A stretch of 64,000 nt of DNA from Bacteroidales bacterium (lineage in GTDB: Bacteria > Bacteroidota > Bacteroidia > Bacteroidales > F082): positions 106,986-170,985 of the forward strand of contig JAGCPH010000020.1 of assembly GCA_017645275.1 (NCBI GenBank), given 5' to 3'. How positions within the stretch are numbered: the first letter of the stretch is position 1; every line of letters starts with the position of its first letter. Made by a program: the position numbers and the translations under genes. Below the pieces are notes generated by a model, which was not told the origin of the DNA, made no database searches, and saw only the letters and a list, made by a program, of their open reading frames with translations. This document shows positions 1 to 10,600 of this stretch, piece by piece.

Positions 1-66
1 TGGTCTGGGCAACTGATTATTTTTTTGTAATAATTTTGAAATTGAAAAGTTAGTTTAACTTTTTTC

Positions 67-98
67 TTGCATAATTAAAAATAATCCTATATCTTTGC
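67..98 (+). promoter_or_regulatory. Bacteroidota-type promoter of the five-gene surface operon
   Basis: A TTGC element at 67-70 and a TATCTTTGC -7 box at 90-98, about 20 bp apart, match the Bacteroidota housekeeping promoter form. Transcription would start near 104, giving a leader of about 265 nt before the subtilase start codon. That is unusually long for this window, where leaders are typically 10-20 nt. Confidence 0.75.
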
Positions 99-104
99 AG
101 TCGC

Positions 105-320
105 ATTGTAATACAAAGTATCATGTAGAAAGCAACACAGACATATAAAAAATAGCGTTTGTAGCTATTCCTTGACGCTCAAATTTCCACAAGTCTTTAC
201 GACAAAACCAATCAAGGAGGAGTTCACAAACGCCGTATTCGTTTACGGCGTGGAACGACTTGTTAGATTGGTGGGCGTGGAAACCCGAGCGTCAGGCAAG
301 TCGGTCTCCACGCCTTTTTT
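105..320 (+). promoter_or_regulatory. Structured leader RNA (candidate cis-regulatory RNA or sRNA)
   Basis: This non-coding stretch has several perfect complementary segments: 155-162 with 226-233, 169-175 with 212-218, 231-236 with 245-250, 173-180 with 287-294, and a split helix 247-254/257-262 with 297-302/307-314. The last ends at a T-run, 315-320. Some pairings share bases (169-175 and 173-180; 245-250 and 247-254), so alternative folds are possible, as expected of an attenuator or riboswitch. The downstream operon encodes T9SS cargo and peptidases. It could instead be a free-standing sRNA ending at the terminator. I do not recognise the family with confidence; a covariance-model search would decide. 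Confidence 0.6.
247..320 (+). terminator. Intrinsic terminator at the end of the leader
   Basis: GGCGTGGA plus GACTTG (247-262) pairs with CAAGTC plus TCCACGCC (297-314), followed by six T (315-320). It lies 49 bp before the start codon of the first operon gene, so it would stop transcription before the operon unless the 5' part of the leader forms a competing structure. Confidence 0.65.
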
Positions 321-368
321 ATGTGGTTTTTCAAATAATAAATTTATCAATGGTTAACTAATTACAAT

Positions 369-3300
369 ATGAAAAAACTCTTTATCCTTACAATCATGGC
401 TTTGACAGGCATGGTATGCTTAGCCCAAAGCAACAACAACGAAGACGAGGTGGTGAAGATTGACTGGTACAACCAGCACGCCACCAAAGAGGGCGAACTT
501 ATTGTGAAGTTTGCTGACAACACAACATTACAACTGCAGAACGACAACCGCGGCATGCTTCAAACTACTGGTATGCAAAAGGTTGACGCATTGCTGCAAC
601 AATATCCTGTGGCAAGAGCCGAGCGTCTCTGTCCGAACGATAACCCTAACCGTGAACTTAAAGTATCAAAATCATACAATGGTCCAGATGTGGTGGAGCG
701 TGACCTCAGCCGCCTCTGCCGTTTCGTGATGGAAGACCAGATGCAGACATACCAGATGATTGAAGCATTGAATGAGCTCGACGAAGTCGAGTTCGCTGAA
801 CCAAACTACATGGCGTTTGCTCTAGGCGGCACTAATGCCCTTAACGCCCTTAATGGCCTTAACGCCCCTAAGGCCGCCGCTCCAGCACCAGCTGACGGCG
901 ACCCTAAACCAGGCTCCTACCACAATACTTGGGCCTACACTCATTCGCCATTGTATTCACTCCAATGGGGCATAAGCGCTGTTCACCTCCCGGAACTCTG
1001 GGCTGCCGACCAAAACAACAACAATGAGCGTGCTATTATAGCTATCCTCGATACTGGCGTTGACATCGAACACCCTGATCTCGCAGCCAATATATGGACC
1101 AACCCTGGCGAGACAAACAACGGATACGATGACGACAACAATGGCTTTGCCGACGATATCCACGGATGGGATTTTGTTAATCATACAGGCGATATGCACG
1201 ACTGGAACAGCCACGGCACACACTGCGCAGGTATAGCAGCCGCTGTTGGTGATAACGGTGTCGGAATTACAGGCGCCAATCCGAAAGCATACATTATGCC
1301 GATTGCTGTTTTACAAAGCAACGGAACTGGCGATATAGCCACCATTATCCAAGGTATTAACTATGCTAAGAATAATGGTGCCAATGTGTTGAATATGAGC
1401 TTCGGTAGCTACAGTTACTCAATAGCTTTAGAACAAGCACTCGGACAAGCATACCAGAATGCAGTATTGGTGGCTGCTGCTGGTAATGATGGGATAAGCA
1501 TGAGACTTCCTGGTTGTACGGAACCTAATGCTGATATGTTTCCAGCAGCATTAACATTCGTTTTTGGTGTAGAAGCAACACAACAGGTTTATGGGCAATG
1601 TGGCTATACAACTTGTTGGACCAATTTCGACTGCGATGGTCCTTCATATTCTCAGTATGACGAGGAACAACTTTACAATTACGAACTGCAAGCACCTGGC
1701 GCAATAATTTACAGCACTGTGCCTAATGGTTATTACAAAGCATATAGTGGAACTTCAATGGCTTGTCCTTTGGTGGCTGGCGGTATTTCAGCTTTGCTTC
1801 ATGCCAAGCCATACGCTTCGCAAGAAATGTTATGGGGTGATTTGATTAACACAGCAGGCAATCATGTTAACTTCAAGGCTTGCTACGATGCTGGCGATGC
1901 TCCTGCACAATTGAATTTCGTTTGCATGGAATTAAACGATACAATTGCGGGCGATGGCGACTATCGTCCTGATGCAGGTGAGACAATTTACATGTATCCT
2001 ACACTCCGCAGCACATGGGGAGCCACCGACAACATTATGATGTGGCTAACTGTTGATGAATATGAAGATCCTAATATTGTTACATTCTTAGATGAAAACC
2101 ATGTAGCTTTCGGACAAAGCATTTCTGCTTATGCAAAGAGCAAATCAGCTAATCCATTAAGATTTACTATAAATCCTGAATGTGCCGATGGAAGATATAT
2201 AAATATGGTTCTTCACTTAACAGCTAATCCAACACAATACCAACTAAATGTGCATTTTACAATACAAGTGGAAAATGGAGTTGAGCTTTCTGGTATGATT
2301 ACTGATACGGTTACTCTCTATCCTGATAAGCATTATATTGTGACAAGTAATTTGGCATTGACTGAGACGGGCTATTTGATAATAAAACCAGGAACTACAT
2401 TGAAATTAAAGGACAATGTTAGTATATCAAATTCCGGACGAATATATGCAGTTGGAACCCCAGATAGTTTAATTAATTTTACCAAAACTGATTTAGGGAG
2501 TCAATGGGGACGTATGAGGTTAAATTATCAAGATACTATCGGTTATGCAATAATTCAATACATGAATGGTGAGATATCCTCTGGTTATAAACAAAATGGT
2601 TATATAGATGTTAACGGTGTTAGTTTGTATAATTATCAATTGGCTCTTATTCATAATTCAATTATTAGAGATAATACTATGTATTGTCATTATGGCAATA
2701 TTCCTGTTATCTCAAATTCCAATTTGAACTATAATATAGGAGCGCCTGAACCGTTTTTTTATGGTTCTTTAGGTGGGTATTATTATTTTAACACACAATT
2801 TGTTGATGCTCCTAACTATTATCAAAACAATAATGTTACTAAAAATGTTTTTAAAAGACCTAATACTGAAGAGTTGAAAAATATTAGTTTTGAAAGAGAT
2901 GATTCTTATTGGCTTAATAGGGTTTTTATGCCTTTAATACATTCAAATTGGTTTAGTAATAATAATATAGAGCTGTCTATATATACTGACTCTCCGGGAG
3001 AATTAACTATTTATTCAGGTTTTTATTTGGGTAGTGCTCGTGAAGATATTGTTCGTAGACATATTTATGATTTTGATACTCCAAACTCAACTACTTTTGG
3101 TCGCTTCAATTTAGATAATATGGCAACTCAACCAGTATCTGAAGCCCACGGCATTGTTTGGAAAGTTGTCGTCAACGGCTATGATGCTCAGGATGAGTTC
3201 GAACAGTTGCCTCCATTAGGTTGTGGTACTCATGAATTTAAAGTGTATTTCAATCGTCCGATGGATAAATCGGTTACACCATTTATTTCAATTGGAGTTC

Positions 3301-4655
3301 GTCCTCCATATACACAGCACGCTATTTCTGAAAATGGTTCATGGAATGAAGAAGGTACAATTTACACGGCATATCTTACCATTAATGGTTCCACCGCAAC
3401 AGACGGATTAAATAGGATTTATGTTGCAAACGCACAAGACGACGAACATTTTGAAATTCCTATTGAGGATTTCCGTTTCAATGTGCAGGTGGCTTCAGCA
3501 GGCTCGTTGAGTAATGAGTTTATGGCCACTCCAGGTCTCGGCAAAGTGGATTTGGAATGGAATAACAACGAGGGAGATTTTGAGGATTATCTTGGTTATA
3601 ATATGTACAGATATCGTTATGACAGTGTACTTATTGCAGGTCATTATGATAACAACTGGAATTGGATAGAACCATATAAAGAATGGATGGCCACAGATTC
3701 AATCCAGCTTAATACTTCGTTGGTACAAGATACTTTATTTACAGATTACGATGTAATTCCAGGCCAGCGTTACTACTATTATTATAAGGTGATGCGTACA
3801 AACCTTACTGAGAGCGACGCTTCATTAACAGTAACAACAGTGCCGCTCACTGCAACAAAAGGCGATGCCAACGGCAGTATGGCGGTAGATGTGGCCGACG
3901 TGGTAACTATAGTTTCATACCTCACTAACGGCAATCCGCAACCATTCATCTTCGATGCAGCCGATGTCAACTCAGACGGCAATATCGACATTTTGGACAT
4001 TGTGGCGGTAATCAACATCATCACCAGCAGGGGAGAGATTCCAGGAAAAGACCCTGTGGCAACAGCATATTACAGCTTAGACAACGGTGTTTTGTTTGTC
4101 GATACTCCAGTGGAGCTTGGCGGCGTACAGTTTGTGTTTGAAAATATTGATAGTCAGTCAATTGAAACATTGCAGTCGTTAAATGGCTTTGAAAATGTGA
4201 AAGTTGATGTAAGCAACGGCTCAATGTTCTTGGCCTACAGTATGAGCGGCAATAAACTTCCAGCAGGCAAACATGCATTGCTACGCATAGGTGATGGCAC
4301 AATAGCATCAGTAGCATTGTCGGATGTAACAGGCCACAACGTGTTGGCAATAGAATCGGGCGCAGGTGTTGAGGAAAACGAGACATTGTTTATGTCACAG
4401 CCATATCCGAATCCCTTCAACGGCACGCTTACAATACCGTATATCATTGGTAATGAAAGTGTTGCAAACGTATCGTTTACCATCTTTAACATCGTAGGCC
4501 AGACAGTCGACCACATCAATCTCGGCACACAGAGCCGTGGCGAATATACCTACGAGTGGACTCCAAACAACGGCATGGCAGCAGGTATTTATACCGTGCT
4601 CATGGAGGTTAACGGTCGTAATGTTCAACATTCTAAAGTGGTTTACGTAAAATGA
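369..4655 (+). CDS. Subtilisin-like serine protease with dockerin and T9SS sorting domain
   Basis: Secreted S8 (subtilase) endopeptidase of 1428 residues. A signal peptide ends near LAQS. A propeptide-like region (about 25-150) leads into the catalytic domain with the full triad: Asp228 (in LDTGVD), His282 (in HGTHCAG) and Ser463 (in GTSMACP). A long middle region of no recognised family follows (about 520-1150). At about 1164-1225 is a type I-like dockerin with two calcium loops, DANGSMAVDVAD and DVNSDGNIDILD. Next come a cohesin-like beta stretch and a C-terminal T9SS type A domain (from about 1345, starting YPNPFNGT). The stop overlaps the start of the next gene (ATGA), which points to translational coupling. 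Codons 145-175 hold a low-complexity ALN-repeat insertion, and bases about 2050-3130 are clearly more AT-rich than the flanks. Confidence 0.93.
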   Translation: MKKLFILTIMALTGMVCLAQSNNNEDEVVKIDWYNQHATKEGELIVKFADNTTLQLQNDNRGMLQTTGMQKVDALLQQYPVARAERLCPNDNPNRELKVSKSYNGPDVVERDLSRLCRFVMEDQMQTYQMIEALNELDEVEFAEPNYMAFALGGTNALNALNGLNAPKAAAPAPADGDPKPGSYHNTWAYTHSPLYSLQWGISAVHLPELWAADQNNNNERAIIAILDTGVDIEHPDLAANIWTNPGETNNGYDDDNNGFADDIHGWDFVNHTGDMHDWNSHGTHCAGIAAAVGDNGVGITGANPKAYIMPIAVLQSNGTGDIATIIQGINYAKNNGANVLNMSFGSYSYSIALEQALGQAYQNAVLVAAAGNDGISMRLPGCTEPNADMFPAALTFVFGVEATQQVYGQCGYTTCWTNFDCDGPSYSQYDEEQLYNYELQAPGAIIYSTVPNGYYKAYSGTSMACPLVAGGISALLHAKPYASQEMLWGDLINTAGNHVNFKACYDAGDAPAQLNFVCMELNDTIAGDGDYRPDAGETIYMYPTLRSTWGATDNIMMWLTVDEYEDPNIVTFLDENHVAFGQSISAYAKSKSANPLRFTINPECADGRYINMVLHLTANPTQYQLNVHFTIQVENGVELSGMITDTVTLYPDKHYIVTSNLALTETGYLIIKPGTTLKLKDNVSISNSGRIYAVGTPDSLINFTKTDLGSQWGRMRLNYQDTIGYAIIQYMNGEISSGYKQNGYIDVNGVSLYNYQLALIHNSIIRDNTMYCHYGNIPVISNSNLNYNIGAPEPFFYGSLGGYYYFNTQFVDAPNYYQNNNVTKNVFKRPNTEELKNISFERDDSYWLNRVFMPLIHSNWFSNNNIELSIYTDSPGELTIYSGFYLGSAREDIVRRHIYDFDTPNSTTFGRFNLDNMATQPVSEAHGIVWKVVVNGYDAQDEFEQLPPLGCGTHEFKVYFNRPMDKSVTPFISIGVRPPYTQHAISENGSWNEEGTIYTAYLTINGSTATDGLNRIYVANAQDDEHFEIPIEDFRFNVQVASAGSLSNEFMATPGLGKVDLEWNNNEGDFEDYLGYNMYRYRYDSVLIAGHYDNNWNWIEPYKEWMATDSIQLNTSLVQDTLFTDYDVIPGQRYYYYYKVMRTNLTESDASLTVTTVPLTATKGDANGSMAVDVADVVTIVSYLTNGNPQPFIFDAADVNSDGNIDILDIVAVINIITSRGEIPGKDPVATAYYSLDNGVLFVDTPVELGGVQFVFENIDSQSIETLQSLNGFENVKVDVSNGSMFLAYSMSGNKLPAGKHALLRIGDGTIASVALSDVTGHNVLAIESGAGVEENETLFMSQPYPNPFNGTLTIPYIIGNESVANVSFTIFNIVGQTVDHINLGTQSRGEYTYEWTPNNGMAAGIYTVLMEVNGRNVQHSKVVYVK
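833..880 (+). repeat. In-frame iterated TTAA(C/T)GCC repeat inside the subtilase
   Basis: Short units of TTAACGCC and TTAATGGC type are reiterated here and encode an Ala-Leu-Asn-rich linker between propeptide and catalytic domain. The 12-mer TAATGCCCTTAA is shared with the large palindrome at 28991-29050, suggesting that a mobile or expanding palindromic sequence entered the coding region. Confidence 0.55.
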
Positions 4656-7600
4656 GAAACATATTATTAACAATAATAATGCTGCTTGCCACGTTGTCGG
4701 TCAAGGCCGATAACGTGGTTGCGGTGTCATCGGCGAGCGGTCACCCAGGCGACGAGCTCACGTTGCAGCTCTCGCTAAGCAACACCGATGCGGTGGTGGC
4801 ATTACAAACGGAGATTCCGCTTGGCGACAACCTCACTTACGTCGCCAATTCGGTGGAGCTCAACGCCGACCGCATCACCGACCACAGCGTCACAGCAGCA
4901 GTGGTGGGCGGAAACCTCCGTATTTTCGCCTACTCATTGAGCCTTACGCCATTTGTTGGCAATGAAGGCACCCTTCTGAGTTTCACTTTGAAACTGAAAA
5001 ACGAACCCGGTGACAATACTATAGACGCTACAGCCTCTAAACTCTCTAATGCTTCTGGCGAAGCCTTAAGTTTCACAGCAAACAATGGTGTTGTCACAAT
5101 TTTATCGCCAAAGATTCAAATCAATACTGGCACCATCAACTACGGTCATGTGCCTATTTGGAGTGAATACAACGGAACAGCGCAAGTAACGAATGTCGGC
5201 AATGAGCCGCTTACGTTAACTGAAATGAGTTTCAGTGATGCGGTTTTCAGCTGTCCATCATTTGCCGAAACCACGATACAAGCTGGTCAAAGCGCGAGTT
5301 TTACAATAAAATTCGCCCCGATAGTGAAAGGTGCTGTTAATGCGACAGCGACTATCGTTTCAAACTCAATTTCCGGCAATGGCGTAATTAGCCTTGTGGC
5401 TGACCCGTTTGCGGTCAATGAGGTACATATTGAGAACACCAGCGGCTATTGCGACAGCATTGTCAATGTGCCTTTGAGAGTCAATAATATGGAGCAACTC
5501 ATTGGTTTCCAATTGGATATGAAGATGCCGACGGCTCTGGAGTATGTCGGCTTTGAATTGAGTTCAAGAAAAACCGACCATGTTTGCACAGGCGTTGTGT
5601 ATAACGATACATTGCGTGTGATGGCATATTCGCCTACAGGCTCAGCATTTACTGGCGATGACGGTATTGTGGCATATATCAAGGTGCGTCTGCATGGTCT
5701 TTACGGTTATTATTATCTCAACCCATTCAAGTCGGTGCTTGCCGATGCGGTGGGCGAGAACGTGCTTTCTGAGAAATATCAAGGCTATGTCAACATCAGA
5801 AGCCCGAGAATTAGCGGAAATTCATCGCTCGACATGGGTAATTCTTCGGTAACAGAGACGGTGACAAAAGAATATGTCGTTACCAATAATGGCAATGCCC
5901 AGATGCGTATCGACAATGTGGTGTTCGACCAGCAGGACTGGGCTGTGGCTGAGACATTCCCGCTAACGGTGGAGCAGTACTCCAACACCACTTTGCATGT
6001 GAGCTACAGCCGTGAGCTGAAGGGCGATTTCACCGCTACGATGAAGATTTACAGCAACGACCCGCAGGACGGCTTGAAAAACGTGGCATTGAGCGGTCAT
6101 CGATACGAGCCTAACAGTCTCTCAATTGAAGCCGACCCGTTCATTTTGGACGAGGGCGACATCGCTGTGGCAATCTCCATGGACAACTATACCGACATCG
6201 TGGCTCTGCAAGCCGATTTCGTGTATCCATATCAAGATTATTCGGTTGCCCAATCCGATTTTGAGTTGGCTGAACGTATTGAAAACCATACGCTTTACGC
6301 AGTGGCCACCAACGATTCCACTTATCGTGTTATGGTCTTCTCGATGCAAAACGCCGAAGTTGAAGGCAATGATGGCGTAGTTTTGAACGTCACCATGCAT
6401 CCAATCGGCGAGCCAGAGGACAAAAATTACCTTGTCTCGGCTAAAAACATAGTGTTGAGTGGCCATTCAGGAGCCAATGAGCTATCGGGAAAGGATGTTT
6501 CAACAAGTTACAGACTTACTACAACACATTCTGAATCAATGGTTGCAGGCTGGAACTGGTATTCGACATACATTGAGCAGGACGATATCGACGGACTCAC
6601 CATGCTTGAAAATTCACTGGGAAATGATGGTTTATACATCAAATCACAAACCTCATCAGTGCAAAACTACTACCCATCAATACAATATAACTATTGGTAT
6701 GGTTCTCTGTCAGTGCTACAGAATGAGAGTAGCTATATGATAAAAGTGTCGGATAATTGCGAAGCTGAGATTTCAGGTAAACCTAGTAAATCTCAAGATC
6801 ATCCAATAACTTTAAATCATAATTGGAACTGGATAGGATATCCTGTGGGTACTTCACAGACGGTAGGGGCTGCCATGTCGGGCTTTACACCTTCGGCCAA
6901 CGATGTCATAAAGAGACAGAACGCGTCGTCGACATATTATGTTGGTTACGGCTGGTTCCCGGAATTCACTATGACGCCGGGTGTGGGATATTATTACAAG
7001 TCGACGGCCAATGAAGCTAAGACACTTACGTTTTCCAATAGTGGCAGTAATGCTAAATTAGATGACGAGTTGACATATTGGACCAGTAATTGTCATGCTT
7101 ATGCAAATAATCTTACTATTATTGCGTCTGTGACTTGTGGATTCGTGGATGTTTCGTCTGATGGCTATGAACTAGGTGCGTTTGTGAATGGTGAATGTCG
7201 AGGTAGTGTTAGACTTGAATACTTCAAACCATTGAACAAATATTATGCTGTTCTTACAGTAAGTGGAGAAGAAAGTGACAATATTACTTTTGGTATTGTA
7301 AACAGGAACACGGAAACTGAGAACTTCAATTGCTGGCAGAGCGTCACATTCACTGCAGATGCAGTGATTGGAACACTTGATAATCCAATGCAAATAGATT
7401 TCTTGACCACCAACGGTATCATATCAGATATGTCTGTGTACCCCAATCCTATTGGTCGCAATCAAGAGTTTTCGGTTACTATACCGGATTGGGAAAAAGC
7501 ATCTAATATGCTGATAACAAATGCTTTGGGCGAAGTTGTATGTGAAAAATCGGTTGCTGGGACAGTGTACAAAGGATTGAATACGTCAGGAGTGTATCTC

Positions 7601-7657
7601 GTGAGAGTTATATGCGAATCAGGCAATGTTTATTTTAACAAATTGATAGTAAAATAA
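4652..7657 (+). CDS. Scaffold-like T9SS protein with three cohesin-like domains
   Basis: Secreted 1001-residue protein; signal peptide about 1-19. Three related beta-sandwich repeats (about 20-150, 255-380, 489-610) share a pattern like that of cohesin domains: an opening SGHPGDELT-type segment, VVALQTEI-like strand, LRIFAYS-like strand and GNEGTLLSF-like strand. Between them sit two choice-of-anchor/HYDIN-like Ig domains (about 152-250, 383-485). Residues 629-795 are a GWNWYSTYIEQ module also found in the next gene, and about 810-917 hold a GAFVNGECRG domain. A T9SS sorting domain closes the protein (about 926-1001). Cohesins bind dockerins, and the gene just upstream carries one, so a surface scaffold role is a reasonable inference. 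The cohesin call is by eye and the binding partner is unproven. Confidence 0.75.
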   Translation: MRNILLTIIMLLATLSVKADNVVAVSSASGHPGDELTLQLSLSNTDAVVALQTEIPLGDNLTYVANSVELNADRITDHSVTAAVVGGNLRIFAYSLSLTPFVGNEGTLLSFTLKLKNEPGDNTIDATASKLSNASGEALSFTANNGVVTILSPKIQINTGTINYGHVPIWSEYNGTAQVTNVGNEPLTLTEMSFSDAVFSCPSFAETTIQAGQSASFTIKFAPIVKGAVNATATIVSNSISGNGVISLVADPFAVNEVHIENTSGYCDSIVNVPLRVNNMEQLIGFQLDMKMPTALEYVGFELSSRKTDHVCTGVVYNDTLRVMAYSPTGSAFTGDDGIVAYIKVRLHGLYGYYYLNPFKSVLADAVGENVLSEKYQGYVNIRSPRISGNSSLDMGNSSVTETVTKEYVVTNNGNAQMRIDNVVFDQQDWAVAETFPLTVEQYSNTTLHVSYSRELKGDFTATMKIYSNDPQDGLKNVALSGHRYEPNSLSIEADPFILDEGDIAVAISMDNYTDIVALQADFVYPYQDYSVAQSDFELAERIENHTLYAVATNDSTYRVMVFSMQNAEVEGNDGVVLNVTMHPIGEPEDKNYLVSAKNIVLSGHSGANELSGKDVSTSYRLTTTHSESMVAGWNWYSTYIEQDDIDGLTMLENSLGNDGLYIKSQTSSVQNYYPSIQYNYWYGSLSVLQNESSYMIKVSDNCEAEISGKPSKSQDHPITLNHNWNWIGYPVGTSQTVGAAMSGFTPSANDVIKRQNASSTYYVGYGWFPEFTMTPGVGYYYKSTANEAKTLTFSNSGSNAKLDDELTYWTSNCHAYANNLTIIASVTCGFVDVSSDGYELGAFVNGECRGSVRLEYFKPLNKYYAVLTVSGEESDNITFGIVNRNTETENFNCWQSVTFTADAVIGTLDNPMQIDFLTTNGIISDMSVYPNPIGRNQEFSVTIPDWEKASNMLITNALGEVVCEKSVAGTVYKGLNTSGVYLVRVICESGNVYFNKLIVK
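6821..7026 (+). repeat. Near-identical 206-bp coding repeat, copy 1
   Basis: By hand comparison this segment matches 11929-12134 in the neighbouring gene with roughly a dozen mismatches in 206 bases, including a run of about 50 identical bases near the end. Flanking parts of the shared module are less similar at DNA level. This suggests recent gene conversion or domain shuffling. Confidence 0.8.
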
Positions 7658-7665
7658 TTAATAAT

Positions 7666-10600
7666 ATGAGAAAAGCTTATGTAATTCTGATGGCATTGTT
7701 GCTGTCGATTAGCGTCACAACTTTGGCAAATCCAGTTGATGTTAACATTGCCCAAAGTGTCGGTGCCAAATTTTTGACTGCCAATACTAAAGTGCAACTC
7801 AGAGGCAACGACCTACAACTTGCAAAGACATATAGTATTAACAGAGGCGATGCTGCGTTTTACATTTTCAACGCGCCAAATGGTTTCGTGATTGTTTCGG
7901 CTGATGACTGTGCATATCCTATCTTGGGATACTCAGACAACGGTCGCCAGTTTGATATCAACAACATCCCGATTCAGCTTCAGGATGTCTTGCAAGAATA
8001 TCAGGATCAAATCCAATATGCTGTTGAGAACAACCTTGTTGCCGACGAAAAGACCGCTGAGCAATGGCGCATGGTGAAAGCTACCGGCAAACTCAGTAAC
8101 AACAGAGACAACACCCAAGTCGGTCCACTTTTGACAACCACTTGGGACCAGGGACAGTATTACAATGCGATGTGCCCGGAAGATGAAAACGGCCCTGATG
8201 GACATTGTGTAACTGGCTGTGTGGCTACGGCAATGGCGCAGATTATAAAGTATTGGGGGTATCCGGAACAGGGTAGAGGTAGTCATAGCTACAATGTTTC
8301 CGGGGCAGATCCGGGAAGTTTTAATGGTAATGTTAATACAACGGGATACGGAACTTTATATGTTGATTTCGAAAATGCTACATACGACTATAATAACATG
8401 CCTAATGTATTAAACGATGAAAGCACCCAAGAAGAGATTGATGCTGTCGCTCAACTGATGTACCATTGTGGAGTCGCGGTAAATATGATGTATAGTGCAG
8501 GTGAAAGCGGAGCTCAAGAAGAGGATGTGCGTTGCGCTTTAATTAGTTATTTTGGCTATATTCAATCATTGGGCTATGCTCAAAGGCAAATGTACTCTGA
8601 TGGTGAATGGGCGGATACTTTAAGAGCAAATATTAATAGGGGGGAACCCGTGCTATATTGTGGAAGAAGTATATTTGCTGCTCATGCCTTTGTTTTGGAC
8701 GGCTACAATCAAGATGATTTTTATCATTTCAATTTTGGTTGGGGTGGTGATGGAGATGGTTGGTTTCAGACATCTGCAATATATCCATCGTTTAGTTTCA
8801 ATGAATGGCAATCTGCAATTATGGGTATTCGTCCAAATGGCGATTCACATAATATTATTTGCCAAAAACAAATGGGTTTTCAAAATATTGACAACTTTAT
8901 GGTATCAGAGCCTGTTCATCTGTATACGATGAGGGCAGGCAGTGAGTATAAAGCTGTTAATGAGATGCGGGGGGTTGGAATTGATCTAAATCTTGTACCC
9001 GAGAATAGTTCGGGACAATTGGTACTCGATGTACTTGATTTTGGCATGGAACAATCGGTTGTTATTTATGATGGTGTTAACAAGGATTCGCTTGTGCGTG
9101 TTATTGAAACTCGACACCTTGATGATTATACTACGGTGACATATCATACGTGGTTATATGATGGCCTGCCATCTGACACAGTTTTCCAAAATATGGCTGG
9201 TACGGATTTTTCACCAATAGTATCTACACGTCACGGTTTTACAGTAGTGGTATATAGTTACGGTGGTATGCCTGAAAGCTTCCATTTACAGGTGAGAAAT
9301 TCTACAGATATTAATCCGAACACTCCATGTATAGATAATATATATTGGACAGATATAGTGACATCAGAACCTGATGGCTATTTATTAGATGGTGATACCA
9401 TTAGGATATCTTCTGCAGAGGGATTGGCGTGGTTGTCTCATTGTATAGACTATATTCAGTATTCTCAATTAGTAATTTCTATAGAAAATGATATAGATTT
9501 AGGCGGATACCTTTGGATGCCCATAAGTTTATGGGGTGGAAATGTAAACGGTAATGGTCATGTGATTCAAAACATGGTAGTCAGTGCTTCAAGCAATGGA
9601 GGTTTGTTTTCATTATTAGGTTATTCAGACATTTCAGATTTAGGAATGATAAACGCTAAGGTTAATTCGGTAAATGCTGCAGGCACCATTGCGGGATATG
9701 TAAGTAATTGCAAAATAGAGAATTGCTATTCAATACAACATATAGTTAATTCAGGAAATAGTCAGGGCGGCGGTTTGATAGGTAGTGCAAACTATGGGAC
9801 TCAAATAAACAATTGTTATGCTTATGGCAATGTTTGTGCGCAGTTTGGATGTGGTGGCCTGGTCGGCTATTTAAGCAATTCTGAGGTAAATAACTGCGTG
9901 ACTCAATTAGGTGAGATTTTTAACTGGTTTTCGCTATATGGATGGACAGGTCTTATTACAGAGGAGGTACATGGTGGTACTTTCTCAAACTGCTTTTCTG
10001 ATATCAGTATTGCTAAACGTAGTTGGACCTCTCAAGGCCCAGAATACGATTATATGGCCAAACGAGCTTATTTTCTAGGAAATGTTTATAATGTTGATGC
10101 CATCGAGAATCTTGCTGCATTTAACATCTTTAATGACCCGACAGGAACACTTATTGCTGATACAGCGGTAAACTATACATTTGATGATCATATGGATGTG
10201 ATCACAGCCTTAAATAATAAGGTGGCAGAGTACAATTCACCAAATCTAAGGACTTGGGTTAGAGATGAAGTGACCCATATGCCGGTGTTTAGTGACTTTT
10301 ATGAAGTTACTTGTCCAAATGTTAGCAATATTACAGCCGAGAACATCCCATACAATGGTAGTTTTGCGGTTGCTTTGTCATGGCAGGAAAATGGCGATGC
10401 TGAAGAATGGCAAGTTAAATACAATATTAAAAACGCACCGGAAGAAGATGCTGTTATTATTACTACAAACACAACGCAAAACACACTTGAAGGACTATCG
10501 TTGGGCAATGAATATAGCTTCTATGTGAGACCTATTTGTGGTGAAGAAACCATCGGCTGGGGACGACCATTAAATTTTGTGGTTGACAAGATGCTATGGA

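Noticed and set aside
172-357. 61-codon reading frame inside the leader
   Set aside because: It starts at TTG, covers the terminator hairpin and has no ribosome site or family likeness; the RNA structure explains the region better.
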